This document shows positions 27,646 to 40,105 of a stretch of DNA of 64,000 nucleotides, one piece after another. The notes under the pieces are model-generated. The model saw only the letters and a program-made list of their open reading frames with translations. It was not told where the DNA came from and did not search any database. The position numbers were made by a program, and so were the translations under genes. Within the stretch, counting starts at the first letter, position 1. Each line of letters opens with the position of its first letter. Where the stretch lies: positions 496,001 through 560,000 of the forward strand of contig VZRR01014210.1 in assembly GCA_013398015.1 (NCBI GenBank), in the 5' to 3' direction. This stretch comes from Oreocharis arfaki (Eukaryota; Chordata; Aves; Passeriformes; Paramythiidae).

Positions 27646-29274
27646 TTTATTAATTATCCATTTATTTGTGTAATAATTGCAGCTATCGCTGCTGGGTAGG
27701 TTGTTTCTGTCTATTTTTTACTTGGGGAATTTAGTTAGCTGTTCAAATAAGCCAGCACCACATTTCACAGCCCTACATTCTGTCTTCCCCTCCAGTCTAC
27801 TATTTAATTTTTCTTACAATCTTTGCTGCACATACTTCTCTTTGTAGTTCCAATGATGGAAATTCTTACCAATTCTTCAAATGCTCAAATAAAAACAAAA
27901 CTGTTCACTAGAGAAATAAGACAATATTTTCATTCTGTAGAAACACCCTCTGTGATCACAACAGAGTATATGATATGGGTATGATAAACAAGGTCTGGTT
28001 AAAGTATTACGAATTCCCTTGTGTAAATTCTGTACAGAGGTCATTGGTACAAAATGGTGTTGTTTCGTCATGTAACACTGCCCAGTGTTTCTTCACTCAT
28101 CAAATAGATACTGTTAAGTTATGCTTTCACTAAATTCTTACATTATAAATTATGTGAATGATATAGAGGCAGATTTAGCTATTAATTCCCTGAACAAATC
28201 TGCCCCCATTTCTTTCCATCAAGCCTTTGTAGCATACTGCAGTGGCAGATGTAATTTTTTATGTTTTCAGTTTCTTAAAAATGGAACGAAATATTTTGTA
28301 AAGCATTTATTGATCTTTACAGGGGCTTATTGACCTTCAGAGGGTCTTGGTGACTTACAAGGGAAAATTACATTGAAAGAAAACAAAGATAAAAAAAGTG
28401 CCCCCAAATGAAACAGAGTAAAGAGAAAAAGAGATGCACAACCTCAGTGATTACAGATGCCAGCAATAAGAATCTCCTTTCCTTTGCACTTGGGATTGGC
28501 TCCTCTTTCTCACTGAGTAAAGAGGCAGAAGATCCTTGATTTAAGATAAATCAGTTTTATCATCCACCTAAAAACAAGAAATAAAAATAATAGCAGAAAA
28601 ATGAAAACCAAAAGAATAAGAATAGAACAGTGGCTCTAGCACTGCAGCATGACTTTTGTTTCCAGAGGAAAAAGGAAAGTGGTCATGTAAACCTTCCTCT
28701 TATCTGCGCCTTTGCACATTGAGATCCTCTGGCGCAAGTGGGCACAAAGAGCCAGGGAAAGCAGCAGGGAGCCATATACAGGAGCCTGCTTAAGTCAGCA
28801 CAGATCACCCCATCATCAATTCATCCTCCTCATCCTGAGACATGAGAAAGGGTGCTGCACTTGCCTTCTGGCATCTCTTTGGAGAGATGATCGAAACAGA
28901 AATGGACACAGATATATCTAAGAGAGAAAAATAAATACACTTCTTCCCCTTGTAAGGCCTTTTTACAGAAAAAAAAAATATAAAGTACAAGCTAGATAAA
29001 TTCAGCTATTAACATAGGAAGTCAAATTTACTTAACTGTGTAAACAAGAAATCCAAAACCTGAAAATTAAAACCAGTGGTAGTAATGCACTGAGTGAATG
29101 CTAGATTTCTCTGTTGGTAAAATTCTTACACATTTTGCTTTTCCTTGTCATTATAAAACACTAGATGAAACCAGTAGGGAAGAGCTCCAGTACCATGAAA
29201 AATGACATAGAAAACAAAGGATAAAACAAAACTGCAGGTTATGAGGTTAATTCCCTACAGATCGTCTATAAAAT
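27646..29274. other. Non-coding sequence, no gene seen
   Basis: AT-rich sequence with no recognisable gene or transposon up to the CR1 element at 29275. Confidence 0.5.
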
Positions 29275-30070
29275 GTGATGGATTAGAGAGGTGGGTAATC
29301 TCCAACTGTATGTAGTTTAACAAGGGCAAGTGCCAGATTCTGAACCTGAGATGGGGCAATCCTAGTTGTGTGTAAAGACTGGGGAATGAGAGGCTGGAGA
29401 GCAGCACTGAAGAAAGTGATGTGGGCGTCCTGGTTGATGGCAATTTGAACATGAGTGAGCAGTGTCCTGGCAGCCAGGAGAGCCGACATCACCAGCCAGG
29501 CAAGGGAGGGGATTGTCCCCCTCTGTTCTGCACTGGAATGGGGGCACCTTGAGTCCTGGGGGCAGTTTTAGGCACCACAATATAAAAAAGATATTATACT
29601 ATTAAAGAGCATCCGAAGGAGGGCCACAGGGATGGTGAAGGGTGTGGAGGGGAAGGTGTATGAGTGGCTGAGGGCACGTGGTCTGATCAGCCTGGAGGAG
29701 ACTGAGGGAAGACCTCATCACAATCTGCAACTTCCTTGTAAGGGGAAAAGAAGGGGCAGATATTGATCACTGCTCTCCAGTGACGAGTGACAGGACCCAA
29801 GGGAATGGCCTGAAGTCATGTCAGGGGAGGTTTAGGTTGGATATTGCAAAAAGGTTCTTCAGCCAGAGGGTGTTTGGCCACTGGAACAGGCTCCCCATGG
29901 AAGTGGTCACAGCTCCAAGCTGACAGAGTTTAGGAAGTGCTTGGACAACTCTCTCAGGCACGTGATGTGACTCCTGGGGATGGTGCTGTGCAGGGCCAGG
30001 AGCTGTACTTTGATGGTGTTTGAGGGTCCCTGCCCACTCAGGACATTCGATGATTTTATGATTCTGTGAT
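29275..30070 (+). mobile_element. CR1 LINE, ORF2 end plus complete 3'UTR
   Basis: About 800 bp of 5'-truncated CR1. The left part (29305-29480) aligns by eye to the end of ORF2, the reverse transcriptase-endonuclease protein: 'tttaacaagggcaagtgcc', then 'ggaatgagaggctggagag', then 'gtcctggttgatggcaa'. The 3'UTR follows ('agcctggaggagactgag', 'ggttggatattgcaaaaagg', 'ggaacaggctccccatgg'). It closes with 'cgatgattttatgattctg', the CR1 terminal repeat. Reading frames are broken by substitutions and indels, so it is a dead copy. Retention of an intact 3' terminus fits target-primed reverse transcription with 5' truncation. Confidence 0.96.
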
Positions 30071-33000
30071 TACCCTTGCTAGCAATTGTTCTCAGTCTGT
30101 TACCCTGAATTACTGTTTTTATGCAAAAGTATTTATTTCCATAACATTACATCATGTTGCAAACACCACCCTTCCCATACAACAAACTGTAAAAGATGAG
30201 AGGTGAGTCACAAGCCTTTTTCTACAGTGGGCAAAACTTGCACTACCAATGTGGAGATCATGTTTTCACACTGCTGACCTATGAGCAAATTAAATTTTAA
30301 AAGCTTCAACACTCAGATTTTAAGTGACCGTTAGGGCTAAGACAGTCTTTTATTAGATTAAAGTGTTCCTCCTGAATTTGGTCTCTACCTCACACAATCC
30401 TCAGTTGCTTGCTCATTTTATCCTGTGGAAGAAATATTTCTAATCCTGTGGAACTGAGGAAAAGTTCATGTATAATTACCAAATAATCACGAAAACCAGA
30501 GGCAAATGAAAGATTGCCTTCCTAAATAAGAGGCACTCAAATATGACTTGCACATCACCTCAAGACACTGTTCATTGTCAGGGGAGATAATCAGATTCTT
30601 TAACCATTAAGGGTGAGATATATACCCTCCTTTGATTTAGAGTTGAATAAAGACACAAGAATATAAAACAGGCTTTAGGAGGACAATAGAAATTCTAAAT
30701 CCAAAATGATGGCCTAAAGAGGTTTGGTGACCAGCATTATGATGGGCTATCCTCAGAAGGGCGGGGACAGGTGGCTGAGGGACAGCAATGCAGTGCAAAC
30801 TGAGAGCAGAGAGACAAGAAATCAGCTTTCTGGGTGTGCAAAGCCTTACAGAAATCAAAAAGGGAGACTGGAGCTCACCAGCTACAGAACTCCTGGCCTA
30901 CGCTCCCTCTGTCTCTGGTCTGGATAAAAGTTTTCTTCACACCCAGATGACAGAATTGCAGCCAAGAAAATTCCTTGCCTAAAGAGCTGCTTAGCCTGAT
31001 TCTTCCTGCCCTGTCCCTGGAGAGAGTATCAGAGAAGCCTGGAGAGGTGTCAGTGCTGTGGATATGCTCTATGGATTCTTCCTGAGGAATCATCTCCAGG
31101 CTCAGAGTCCTCAGAAACAGTTATTTTTTGGCACAAAATCTATAAAATGGGTGTTGTTGCTGAATCTATCTCTGACTTAATGTCAAGTTAGAGAAGAGTA
31201 AACAAGAAATCAGGGCTGCCTGGAGCCCAGAGGAGCTGTTCAAACCCACAGTTCTCATCTCTGAATAGCAGCGAAATACTTCTCCTCAAAAACATTTCTC
31301 TACATACATAAAGATCCAGTAGGTGCAGAAGGAGGAGAAGAGTGGTTAAAGTATCCTTGTAGATGCAGAATCCTGAGATTCCTGACTCCAGCACTGAAGC
31401 AACTCTGCCATAGAAATAAGTCTTCCAAATTTATGGGAAAGGCGCTTTGGAGATCATGTAACATCAATCAATACCATCTCCATTTTCACTTCTTCCTTTT
31501 TTGAAACTTTACAAGATCACACTGAAAGAGGTTACAAATGTGGGAGTGTGTCTCTGCATCAGGATCGTACTTCAAGTACCTCCAGGTATGACTAACCCCA
31601 GGAAAATGCACCGTTTCAATGAAGTCAGGATCACGTTTCAGTTCTTTTTAATTAGAGACTTAATTTATGATACATTTAGCAGGTACAGTCAGATCATTTA
31701 AAAACATGTATTAAATGTAACACCACAGTACTTACTAGCACTATCTATAGTAATTTTTCTTTTGTTTCGCTGATTTCTCATCAAATATGTTGTTTGCAGT
31801 AGTTCCTGACATTTTCTGGCATTTGTATATGTTGTACACTGACACAGGTTAGCAGATTTTCTCGTAATCCAGATGAAACTTCCGCCAAAGCCTGGGGTTT
31901 CTGGTGCACTCTGGGCACACAAACAGCTTCAGAACTGGGGGACTTCAGAAACTACACAGCACAAATCTCGATTTCTATCAGCAACAATAGTAGTATATTT
32001 TCACTTATTTCACACTTGGATATACAAAGGAGGTCCTCCAGCTCAACAAATGCTGGCAAAGCTAATTAATAACACACACAGCAGAACTGTCATAACTGAG
32101 CAGTGAAATGAGACCAGTTCCACAAATTCCAAATTGTGAAGATGTAAAAGTGAAATTTAAGCTGCAAAAACAATATACCAAGAGATAATATAGTGATAAG
32201 AAAGCAATATCCTGGGATCTTGACAGCTGGCTAAACATATTAAAATAATTTTTTAAAAAGCCGTGAAAACCCCAACAATTCTTAATCTGTATCACTGCCA
32301 TCAGTTTAATTTATAATTTGGCTTTCTGGATATAAGTTTGAACTATGTTTTTTGTTGAGTCTACATCTATTCTAACAGAAAGAAAAGATTAGATTTTGTT
32401 TTTTTAATACTCGCTTCTTTTGATGATTAAAGGCTTTATTTCTTTACTGAAATCCAGCTTTTCTTCACTATCCTGTTGGAACAAGAGCTGAAACCAGCCA
32501 AAAGGGACCAGCAGAGATCAGGCCCCAGCTCTAAGAGCTGTTGGTCCAGGCTTGGAGCTTACCCCTTGAGCGTCATTCTTTGAAGTTCCTTTAGAAAACC
32601 AGCTAGAAATTTATAAGAGCCAAGAATATTAAGGACATGAGTCTGAGACAAAATTTAGGATGACTGAAGCACAAAGTGCCTTCCCTATCCCTATCGAGGA
32701 TCAGAGCTGGCAGGCAAAGAGCTCAGTACTCAGAGTCTACCTGGATCACTAAGCAACAATAAACTCAATGGCACCATGTATTCCCAGTGGCAGCCAAGCT
32801 TGCTAAGAACACGGCAAAGGACAGGAAAGGTTTGGGGCCTTTCAGATACGTCCAGCTTTATGTTCACATCCTCCTAATCACTCACAATTCTGAAGGAGTA
32901 GAAACTCAGTTAAAGCTTCAAATATTCTGGTTTCACTCTCATAAGTACCAATATCAACTGGACTGTAAACTGTAAGATTTCAAGTTTTTCTGTACCTAGG

Positions 33001-33113
33001 GTGAAATGAAGACTTTTGCTGGTACTTCAGAATGTCTTGTTATCCCATGCCTGAATTTTCAGATTCTTAGGAAAAACTACAACTAAAACTCCATAAGCTG
33101 TCTTCAAAAAAAA
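30071..33113. other. Non-coding sequence up to an assembly gap
   Basis: No recognisable gene, RNA or transposon. Short frames on both strands have no motif. Confidence 0.45.
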
Positions 33114-33195
33114 NNNNNNNNNNNNNNNNNNNNNNNNNNNNNNNNNNNNNNNNNNNNNNNNNNNNNNNNNNNNNNNNNNNNNNNNNNNNNNNNNN
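33114..33195. other. Assembly gap, 82 N
   Basis: A run of 82 undetermined bases. It is preceded by an A8 run ('cttcaaaaaaaa') and followed 40 bases later by an AT dinucleotide-rich repeat. The gap probably reflects low-complexity sequence that the assembler could not cross; the length of N may be an estimate. Confidence 1.
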
Positions 33196-33236
33196 CATTT
33201 TAGCTTTAGTAATTCATACAGTAAAATCTAGAAACA

Positions 33237-33267
33237 TTATATATATATATACATATACATATATATT
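33237..33267. repeat. AT-rich (TA)n/(CATATA)n microsatellite
   Basis: Alternating TA units passing into 'acatatacatatata'. It lies just right of the assembly gap, so the true array may extend into it. Confidence 0.85.
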
Positions 33268-34739
33268 TAGGTTTAGAATGTTGATTCAAAACAAAAAATC
33301 AAAATACCTAGTTTATAAACTGTCAAAATTAACTCTTTCGTATTAGGAAATAGTATTTATGGTGGGGTGGAGCTGTTTGCCAAACTTGGCATAACATCAC
33401 AAATAGCTGCAGTCAATCAGAAAATGTGGTTTTGGGTAAATGAGGTATTTGTGTTTCTATAAAAATTACTCACTGATGTTCTCTACTGATTGCTTAAAAC
33501 TGAGGTTTATCTATTTCTTTCTTTTTTTTTTTTTCCTGTGATATTGTTCCAGTGCTCTTGGAGTTGCTTTTAAGTCTGATGATCTCTATTGTGGGCAAGT
33601 TTGGCCTGAGCTTTGTACCCTTTTTGTACTTCAGAGAGCAACAACAAAGGCACGTCTAATAGAAGGATTATTTTTCCCAAATTTTTTTTTAAAAGTTTAA
33701 ACACAAAGATTAATAGCTTTAGATACGATTTTATACACTATATTTATTCCCAGAGAGCACATTTCCCATCTTATATGAATTACAAATACCTGTTCCTCAT
33801 TCAGACTGGCTTTTGCTCCCCCTGGAGTTCAAGACCCTATAGCCTGTGTGGCTGCTGCCCACAAACTCACATCTATTATAATTACTGTAGATGGGATGGA
33901 CCCAAATAACCTCTCCTTTAAGCAGATCAACTATTAATGACTTCCTGAAGATTCCAAACTCACTCCCATTAAATATTAATTGTAAAACAACCTATTACCC
34001 TACTGAGAGCAAGAATAATACCTCCTTAGTGACCTCATGCATTCCGATGACAGCTATTTCAAGACTGATGGGAAACAGTGGAGCTCAGTGGAGAACAAAG
34101 GTGCACAGAGAGACTTTGTGATGCCAGTGGTACCACAAAGAAACCTGTATGGCTGCAGTCTACTTTGCTGTTGTCAGCTGATATCGCTCCTCACCTCTAT
34201 ATGCAAAGTCACCTGTATTCAAAATCAGCTCTATATGTAAAGTTAAGGACCCAAACATTTCCAAAGGGCTGAACACAGAACTTCTGGATACTCAGTTAGT
34301 TATTAAGTGTTAAACTGTCTCCTCTTTTTCTGTTCCACAACCTTTACCAAGACTGGTTCCTTTATTTTTTATATAAAGGAGACAAATCTCCTCATGCCAC
34401 TCATGGAGTACAGCTGGATTTTGCTGTGAAATCCACTTCTTTATGGAGAGGTAGAAAAGGAATCAGCTGCACACAAAGTGGCAGTCTAAAATCTTGGCCT
34501 GCTCCCTGTTCTGGAGGAAAAACCTGTATGGCCACAGCCTCACACAACAGCCCATCATCCCCAGGTGAGGATGCAGCCCTGAGCCCATGTGCAGGGCCAG
34601 TCAGCCCTTCATCCTATCACATCTGCTGCTCTTCCTCCTGGGACTCCAGTCAAGCCTCCCACAGCATCAGTGAGTTTGATACTGCAAGAATCTCAGACTG
34701 TGATTGACATCTAGACGCCCCACTGCTTTTGTCTGATGC
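33268..34739. other. Non-coding sequence, GC rising to the right
   Basis: No gene recognised. From about 34430 onward GC content and C/T-rich words increase. This may be the flank or an unrecognised continuation of the LTR-like block beginning about 34740. Confidence 0.4.
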
Positions 34740-35504
34740 ACTGTTGATGCCTCTGGTGTGTGTCCTAGAGAGAACATGTTGCAGTGCTGAGTGTTGCTTA
34801 GCTGCTGCAGCTTTCCCTGGGAGTGCAGCAGGGGCTTCTTGGGACAAGGCAGGGATTCTCTGCCCTCCTGCAGTCCATCTCGGACGCCCCGCACCGCTGC
34901 TCCAGCTGCCAGCCTGCAACTTCAGTGATGGCAAAGGAGGTGAGAAGGCTCTCCTCATGGCACTGCAAAGGTCTTTATTCTATGTTGCTTTTTCAAAGCC
35001 TGGGGCCAGCACGCGGGCTGGCCCCCAAAGGCAGAGGAGAGGAGCTGTTGGCAGGCTGCTCCCAGGGGCAGAGAGAGAGAGCGAGAGAGAGAGTCACATG
35101 TCTTGGAGCCTCAGTTTACCCGGGTAGGAGTGGGGCGGGGAGAGCGCATGGGCAAATGGTTTCAGGGCACAGGGGTGGTACATGGGCGGTGTTGGGGTAC
35201 TGGAACCAATAGGGAGAACTCGAGGAGTGGCCAGGACTAGGGGTAGGGGAAGGAGGAAGACTCCGTGGAAAGGGCAGGAAGTGATCAGTAAAAGGGGGTA
35301 CAGCGCCGCAAGAGCAGAGGGCTCTGTAAGGTTATGTTTGCCGTGCTGAGGGAAAGCTTCCATCTGGGTGGGAGACCGGGTTTCCATGATCTCTGCTTGG
35401 CAAAAAAAACAGACAAAGAGGAAATAAAAAACAGAGGAGAGGTGATAAGTAAGCTCTAGGCCTGAAGCCATTGTCATTGAAAAAAATGCAAAGCGCAGCA
35501 TCAC
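34740..35504 (-). mobile_element. Probable solo LTR of an endogenous retrovirus (ends uncertain)
   Basis: A GC-rich block that contrasts with AT-rich flanks. Read on the minus strand, it has promoter-like and polyadenylation-like signals in LTR order. There is an ATTGG (CCAAT) box at about 35206, a GC box (CCCCGCCCCA) at about 35131-35140, and a CT/GA tract at 35069-35093. An AATAAA follows at 34974-34979, with a further region after it that would be U5. No TATA box is obvious. A TG at 35504 is a plausible left terminus, but I cannot fix the right end or find target-site duplications. No gag, pol or env sequence is next to it. Alternatives are a GC-rich lineage-specific regulatory island or a terminal exon of a minus-strand transcript. 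Confidence 0.42.
35069..35093. repeat. (GA)n microsatellite
   Basis: GA dinucleotides with one GC interruption ('gagagagagcgagagagaga'). It lies inside the LTR-like GC-rich block. Confidence 0.9.
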
Positions 35505-35980
35505 ATACTCATAGAGATAGTCCTGAGTTTTCTTTATACCTTCACTGAATATATGAAGGCTGAAGGTAAGGGTTTGAGGAAGGCAAAAGGCAGCCAGCAG
35601 CAGAAAAGTGATCTGCTATGACAAAAATACCTCTTCTCTACACTAGCAGAATTAACCTCATAATAAATCCACTGTGATGAGCTCAAGGGATGCAGCACTA
35701 CAGCTGAGAAACAGTGCTCTTGGATATTTTAAGTTCTTAAACTGTCGTGGCACCTGGAGGTTGACTCCCCAACAGTGATGCCAAATGCAGCAGCACTTAA
35801 CAGTGGGTGCTTCCGACCCACTGGCACCAAGAGTTCATGGTTAAAAATTTTATTGTGTGTTTTCCAAGCCTGCTATTTGATTAATGCACTGGCCTTGCAG
35901 TATTGAATGAAGCCTTAAGTGAATTTAAGATCCACTATCTCAAAGGACAACAGAGTCAAGCTACTTCAAAGCTATTTCAT
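35505..35980. other. Non-coding spacer
   Basis: No gene or repeat recognised. Confidence 0.5.
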
Positions 35981-36010
35981 ATAAATAAATAAATAAATAA
36001 ATAAATAAAT
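35981..36010. repeat. (ATAA)7 tetranucleotide microsatellite
   Basis: Thirty bases of uninterrupted ATAA units, flanked by 'ttcat' and 'gacatt'. Confidence 0.97.
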
Positions 36011-36889
36011 GACATTTCCTCGTGTTTGAAAGTCTCAGGACCAAGTTTTCCTTATAGGTTCTGAATGAAATTAGTTCCTTTTTTAAAATCTGTTTTTTAA
36101 GTGTAAACTTAGCAATTTCCCGTATATTAGCTGTAAGGTCTAGATACTAGGTTTAGATAAGGCATGAGAAATGTACAATTCGCCGCTAGAAGACATATTT
36201 AGAAGACGTTTAAAAAGGCAGCCTTAAAGGACTGCCAAGTTAATTGACTGGTAAACCAAGTGGGATGTGCTAAACAAGAAATTTATAGTGATTTGGTAAT
36301 CAACAGAAATTAATGAAAAGTTGTGCTTGACAAAAAGACATTCAGACTATGTGTGGATAGGATCAGATTTGTCACAGGTTCACTTCATAGAGATGATCAT
36401 AGAGATGATTTCCTCTTCTGGTATAACATATCTCCCACATGTGTCAACCTGCAATGGTTTTGCAGGTAACTATGCCCAAACAAAGAAAAACGATCTAGTC
36501 CCAGTGTTTCAAAAAGACATACAGAGGCAGTAATATAATATCGTCTATGTTTAAAGTCCATGTAAGGATGAAAATAGATAATGAGGATTAAATAAAGAAA
36601 CCTCAGTTGGGAAATGTAGAGGAGTAGTAATGGTTGGTAAATTTTCTTACAAACAAGCAAGGAAAATCTATCCCTTACTCTGCTGTGAAGGGCACAAAGC
36701 ATTCACCTCCATTCACAATGAAAAAAATGGAAGACATCTGCAGAAGAATGAAAGATTTGCCAATCAAACAGCAGGAGAGAATAAACAAAATCCAGTTGTC
36801 TTAGAGGAAGCTGCTGAGAAACTTCCTCTCTGAGCATATCTATTACTTTTCGTAATTAACAGACACTTGAAACTTGTTGAAATTTAAAA
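36011..36889. other. Non-coding sequence, no gene seen
   Basis: AT-rich sequence left of the ancient LINE remnant. Earlier parts of the same LINE may be hidden here, but decay is too deep to recognise them. Confidence 0.4.
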
Positions 36890-37690
36890 GGACTGGAGGA
36901 GTGCCATGATTTAAAAACTGCATAAAAGCAGGGGCTGTGGGAATTTGAGAGCACTTAGTAGTAATTCCTGTAAAAAATTATGGAACCAATTTGAGACTGC
37001 CAGTTTAGAGGCTATGGAACTGTTTACCATCAGTCAGCATGAATTCATGGAAAGTAGGTCTTTTCAAATCAACTATTCCTTTCTTATGTCAGGATTTCAG
37101 GTCTAAGAGATACAATCAAATTATATTTTTATATATTTAGGATTGTCTTAGAATTGTGACAATTCTGTTTCTGATTTTTGATCTCAAGATCTTGAATCTA
37201 AAAGACAGCAAAATTAATCAAAACTTGGTCCCCTGATGGATCTCAAAATGCAAATCATACTGAAAAATAGTCAGAATGGAACTTTAACCATAAGAGCAAA
37301 GGGAAGTTATTCTTGTCCCCTATTTTTATCTGACCTAAAGCTACAAAAATTTTGCTAGGATAGTAACTGTTAAGATCAAAGAATATACGTAATAGTCCTG
37401 TTACTCTTACAGGGAGATCTGAACCACTTGGTAGATGATCACAAAGTAATAAAAGTACATTTTGTATGGTCAAATATAATAGAAGATAGCTACGAACCCA
37501 GAGTACAGGTTGTACAAATTTCCATTTGGGAAATAAGTAATTCAGAAAGGGACTTAGGGGTCGTCATGAGTAGTTTTCTCAACATGAGTTCACAGAACAA
37601 AGCTGTGGCAAGAAGTTCTTGTATGCTTAAAAAAACTAACTTCAAGGGGATGACAGAAACATGGGGGGTTTTTAATCTTTCTGCACAGCA
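36890..37690 (+). mobile_element. Ancient CR1/L3-like LINE reverse-transcriptase remnant
   Basis: Several short blocks align by eye, in order, to CR1-clade ORF2. They are 'aaaaattatggaaccaattt' (the lead to 'gkimEqi'), then 'catcagtcagcatgaattca' (the 'sQHGF' region). Then comes 'tcttttcaaatcaactattc' (the 'sClTNLi' region). Near 37540-37650 a frame reads SERDLGVVMSSFLNMSSQNK, matching the downstream 'e-kDLGVlvd-kLnmSqq' motif of CR1 ORF2. The pieces are colinear and on the same strand, but the sequence between them is heavily decayed. No 3'UTR or terminal repeat is recognisable. It is far more diverged than the other CR1 copies here, so it is probably an old insertion predating modern birds. 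Confidence 0.6.
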
Positions 37691-38904
37691 CAGGTCATGA
37701 ATTTCCTGCTATGATCATGTGGGCACATCTCTCCTAATCAGTTCCCTTCCATTGCAGAGGCCTCGAGCTCAGACGTTGGCATCTCCTGTCTCTTTCCCAG
37801 TGGCACATAACATCTAACTCTCCTGGTAACTGAACTTCCCATTATTTCAGCCAGCCATCCAGTAGCTTTGGAGTCAGTATTGAAGTTCCTAGATGAAAAT
37901 GTAATGAAATAGTGGTATGGGTGAGGGGCATCAAGCTTCATCAGCAGAAGCCAACCCTTCAGCCTTCCCAAGCTGAGTGATAAGACTTTATGAGGCCAAC
38001 TGTGTTAATACACACAGAGTTTCTCTTATCAAGGGCAGAAAGTGATCCTGAATACGCTTTTCCCTGTGATGTGGGACAGCCTGCACGTGGAGCTTCAGAG
38101 TGTTTGCACCTCAGAGCTTTGCTGTGGGATATTCTCCTGCCAGGGAAGCCAAATCTGAACTTAATAATGGTTGGATGCAGTAAAAGGGTTACAGATTGAC
38201 ACCCCTTCAGACGAATCTTGTCAGCTTTAAATTCTAGAATTTGGTGATATATATTGTGCCAGTATTTATTTCATAAAATTATCCTTCTGTCAGAGACAGA
38301 AAACATCAGGCTGACAGCTCTACATACAGCTTTACAAAATGGGTGCATGGATTTTTATACTTGACTGTAACTTGAAATATGTGGGCAAACTCTTCAGACC
38401 ATGTTCCTTCTTTGTGGTACCCCAGTTTTTAGTCAAATTAACAATTAAGAGATTACTGTTCATGTCTCTATGAGCTTTCATTCAGAAGCTTGTGTTTCAC
38501 ATATTCAAAAGGCATAGAAAAAACATTTTCAGAACAATGCTTTATTTAGGTATCTCTTCTCTCAAGAATTTGAAAAGGTGTGTTTATACAACAGAAGACA
38601 CAGGCGCGTAGTTTTCTGACCAAATTTGAATTCAGTTAATGCCTACCAGCTCTTTCTGGAAGGGGATGTCACCTGTCTTGCTCACAGCATATCACTACTG
38701 CTCTGCATTTCTGGTGACTTAAGAACTCATCCCACCCTTTCCTGGAGATTCCATTTAGCCTAATCCTAAAACTTGGGAAGAGTAAACTTCCAGTCTGATG
38801 GAGATAGAGAATACTTCCCCACAGGGAGGCTTCCTGTCTTTCCAGACTTGTGTCTAGACTTGTCCCTACCTGTTTGGTTTATCTTTTAGCAGCTTATTTT
38901 GATA
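37691..38904. other. Non-coding sequence, no gene seen
   Basis: No gene or transposon recognised. Confidence 0.5.
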
Positions 38905-39019
38905 TAACTCCTTAAAGAAAGATAGTATAGAAGAGGGAATTTAAAAGCATGCAATTTTTAAAAATAATTCCTGCAGTTCTTTCATTCTATTACTTTCCCT
39001 TAAAGGATTGCAAAAAGTG
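38905..39019 (+). repeat. 115-bp direct duplication, copy 1
   Basis: Begins 'taactccttaaag' and ends 'ggattgcaaaaagtg'. It matches 39991-40105 without a gap. I count 11 mismatches over 115 positions, about 90% identity. The offset is 1086 bp. The sequence belongs to no repeat family I recognise. Confidence 0.93.
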
Positions 39020-39990
39020 TTTAATACTTGACATTTGTAGAAAGATCACAAGGTCATTTTTTTCTTTTAATAAATCAGAAATAGAGAGAACACAGGGAGA
39101 TAAGAGAGATAACTTGGTTAAATCATTAGCGCAGTCCTCTGAAAATGTGGTTCAATATATAATCAATCATTTTCATCTGATCATTAATATTCTCCTAGGG
39201 CCTGAGTAAAGTAGAGATGATAAAACACCTGAAGTATTATTAGGAGGAATTAATTGATCTTTTTGAAGGTCTTGTGCAGTACAGAGCTGAGGGTCTTGAA
39301 AGTCATGGCAGATGGACATTGCTTGAGTTGGTGCAAAGGAATCACAGTCATGATTCTTCCCCATTTCACAGAAAAGGGGACCACTTCCTTCTTAGAGATT
39401 ACATAGACTAATTTTGCTAGAGGACAGAACTATACAGGAAATCTGAAGTATTCGAGAATTTAATGCTAGTGCCAGGATACGGAGCTGTGAAGAGAAGAAT
39501 CTGGCTTTGCTTCAATCCACGGGAAATATCTCCAGCAGGATATTTTTCAGCTTATTTTGAAAACAAAGCACTTGTTTTTTAAAAAATTTCTCTTCCTGGA
39601 TGGTGGCTCTTGACTAGTTGAGTTTCAAGGCGTAAATATTTATGTTTATTGAATGTGAAATGCTTAGCTCTTTAGCAGCAAGATCAGCGCCTCTATTGTA
39701 AAGACTCTGAACCAGGAATCACTATGGATTTAGGGGGATGTTGCCCACTTTAGGAAAAATACATTGGGAGAAATAACTCAGTATCTGATAGAGAAAGTCT
39801 CCTCCTGATCTCTCTTCATTGTGTGAAGCACTTGCTTCTGTCCGTGGGTATTTTGTTAAAGGTCCATAGACTTCACCTGAACAGACTTCACCATATCTAG
39901 AGCCACAGATAAACATCAACAAGAACTGATGTTTATTTAACATTCCATAGGTAAAGTTGCCACTCACTTTAAATGGGCCAGTCCAGAAAC
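39020..39990. other. Sequence between the two 115-bp copies
   Basis: 971 bp of AT-rich sequence without recognised features. It may be part of a 1086-bp duplicated unit whose second copy was cut short, or an insertion between once-adjacent copies. Confidence 0.45.
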
Positions 39991-40105
39991 TAACTCCTTA
40001 AAGTCAGATAGTATAAAAGAGAGAATTTAAAAGCATGTAATTTAAAAAAATAATTCCTGCAGTTCTTTCATTCTCTCGCTTTCCCTTAAAGGATTGCATA
40101 AAGTG
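39991..40105 (+). repeat. 115-bp direct duplication, copy 2
   Basis: Gap-free partner of 38905-39019. Similarity stops at 40105, which is the edge of the ERVL-type LTR beginning at about 40104. Copy 1 continues past this point as 'tttaatacttgac'. No such sequence follows the LTR at 41211, so the copy ends or was broken at the LTR. Confidence 0.93.

Noticed and set aside
34650..35504. Overlapping frames of 93-136 codons on both strands
   Set aside because: High GC lowers stop-codon frequency here; none has a domain, and the block reads better as an LTR-like element.
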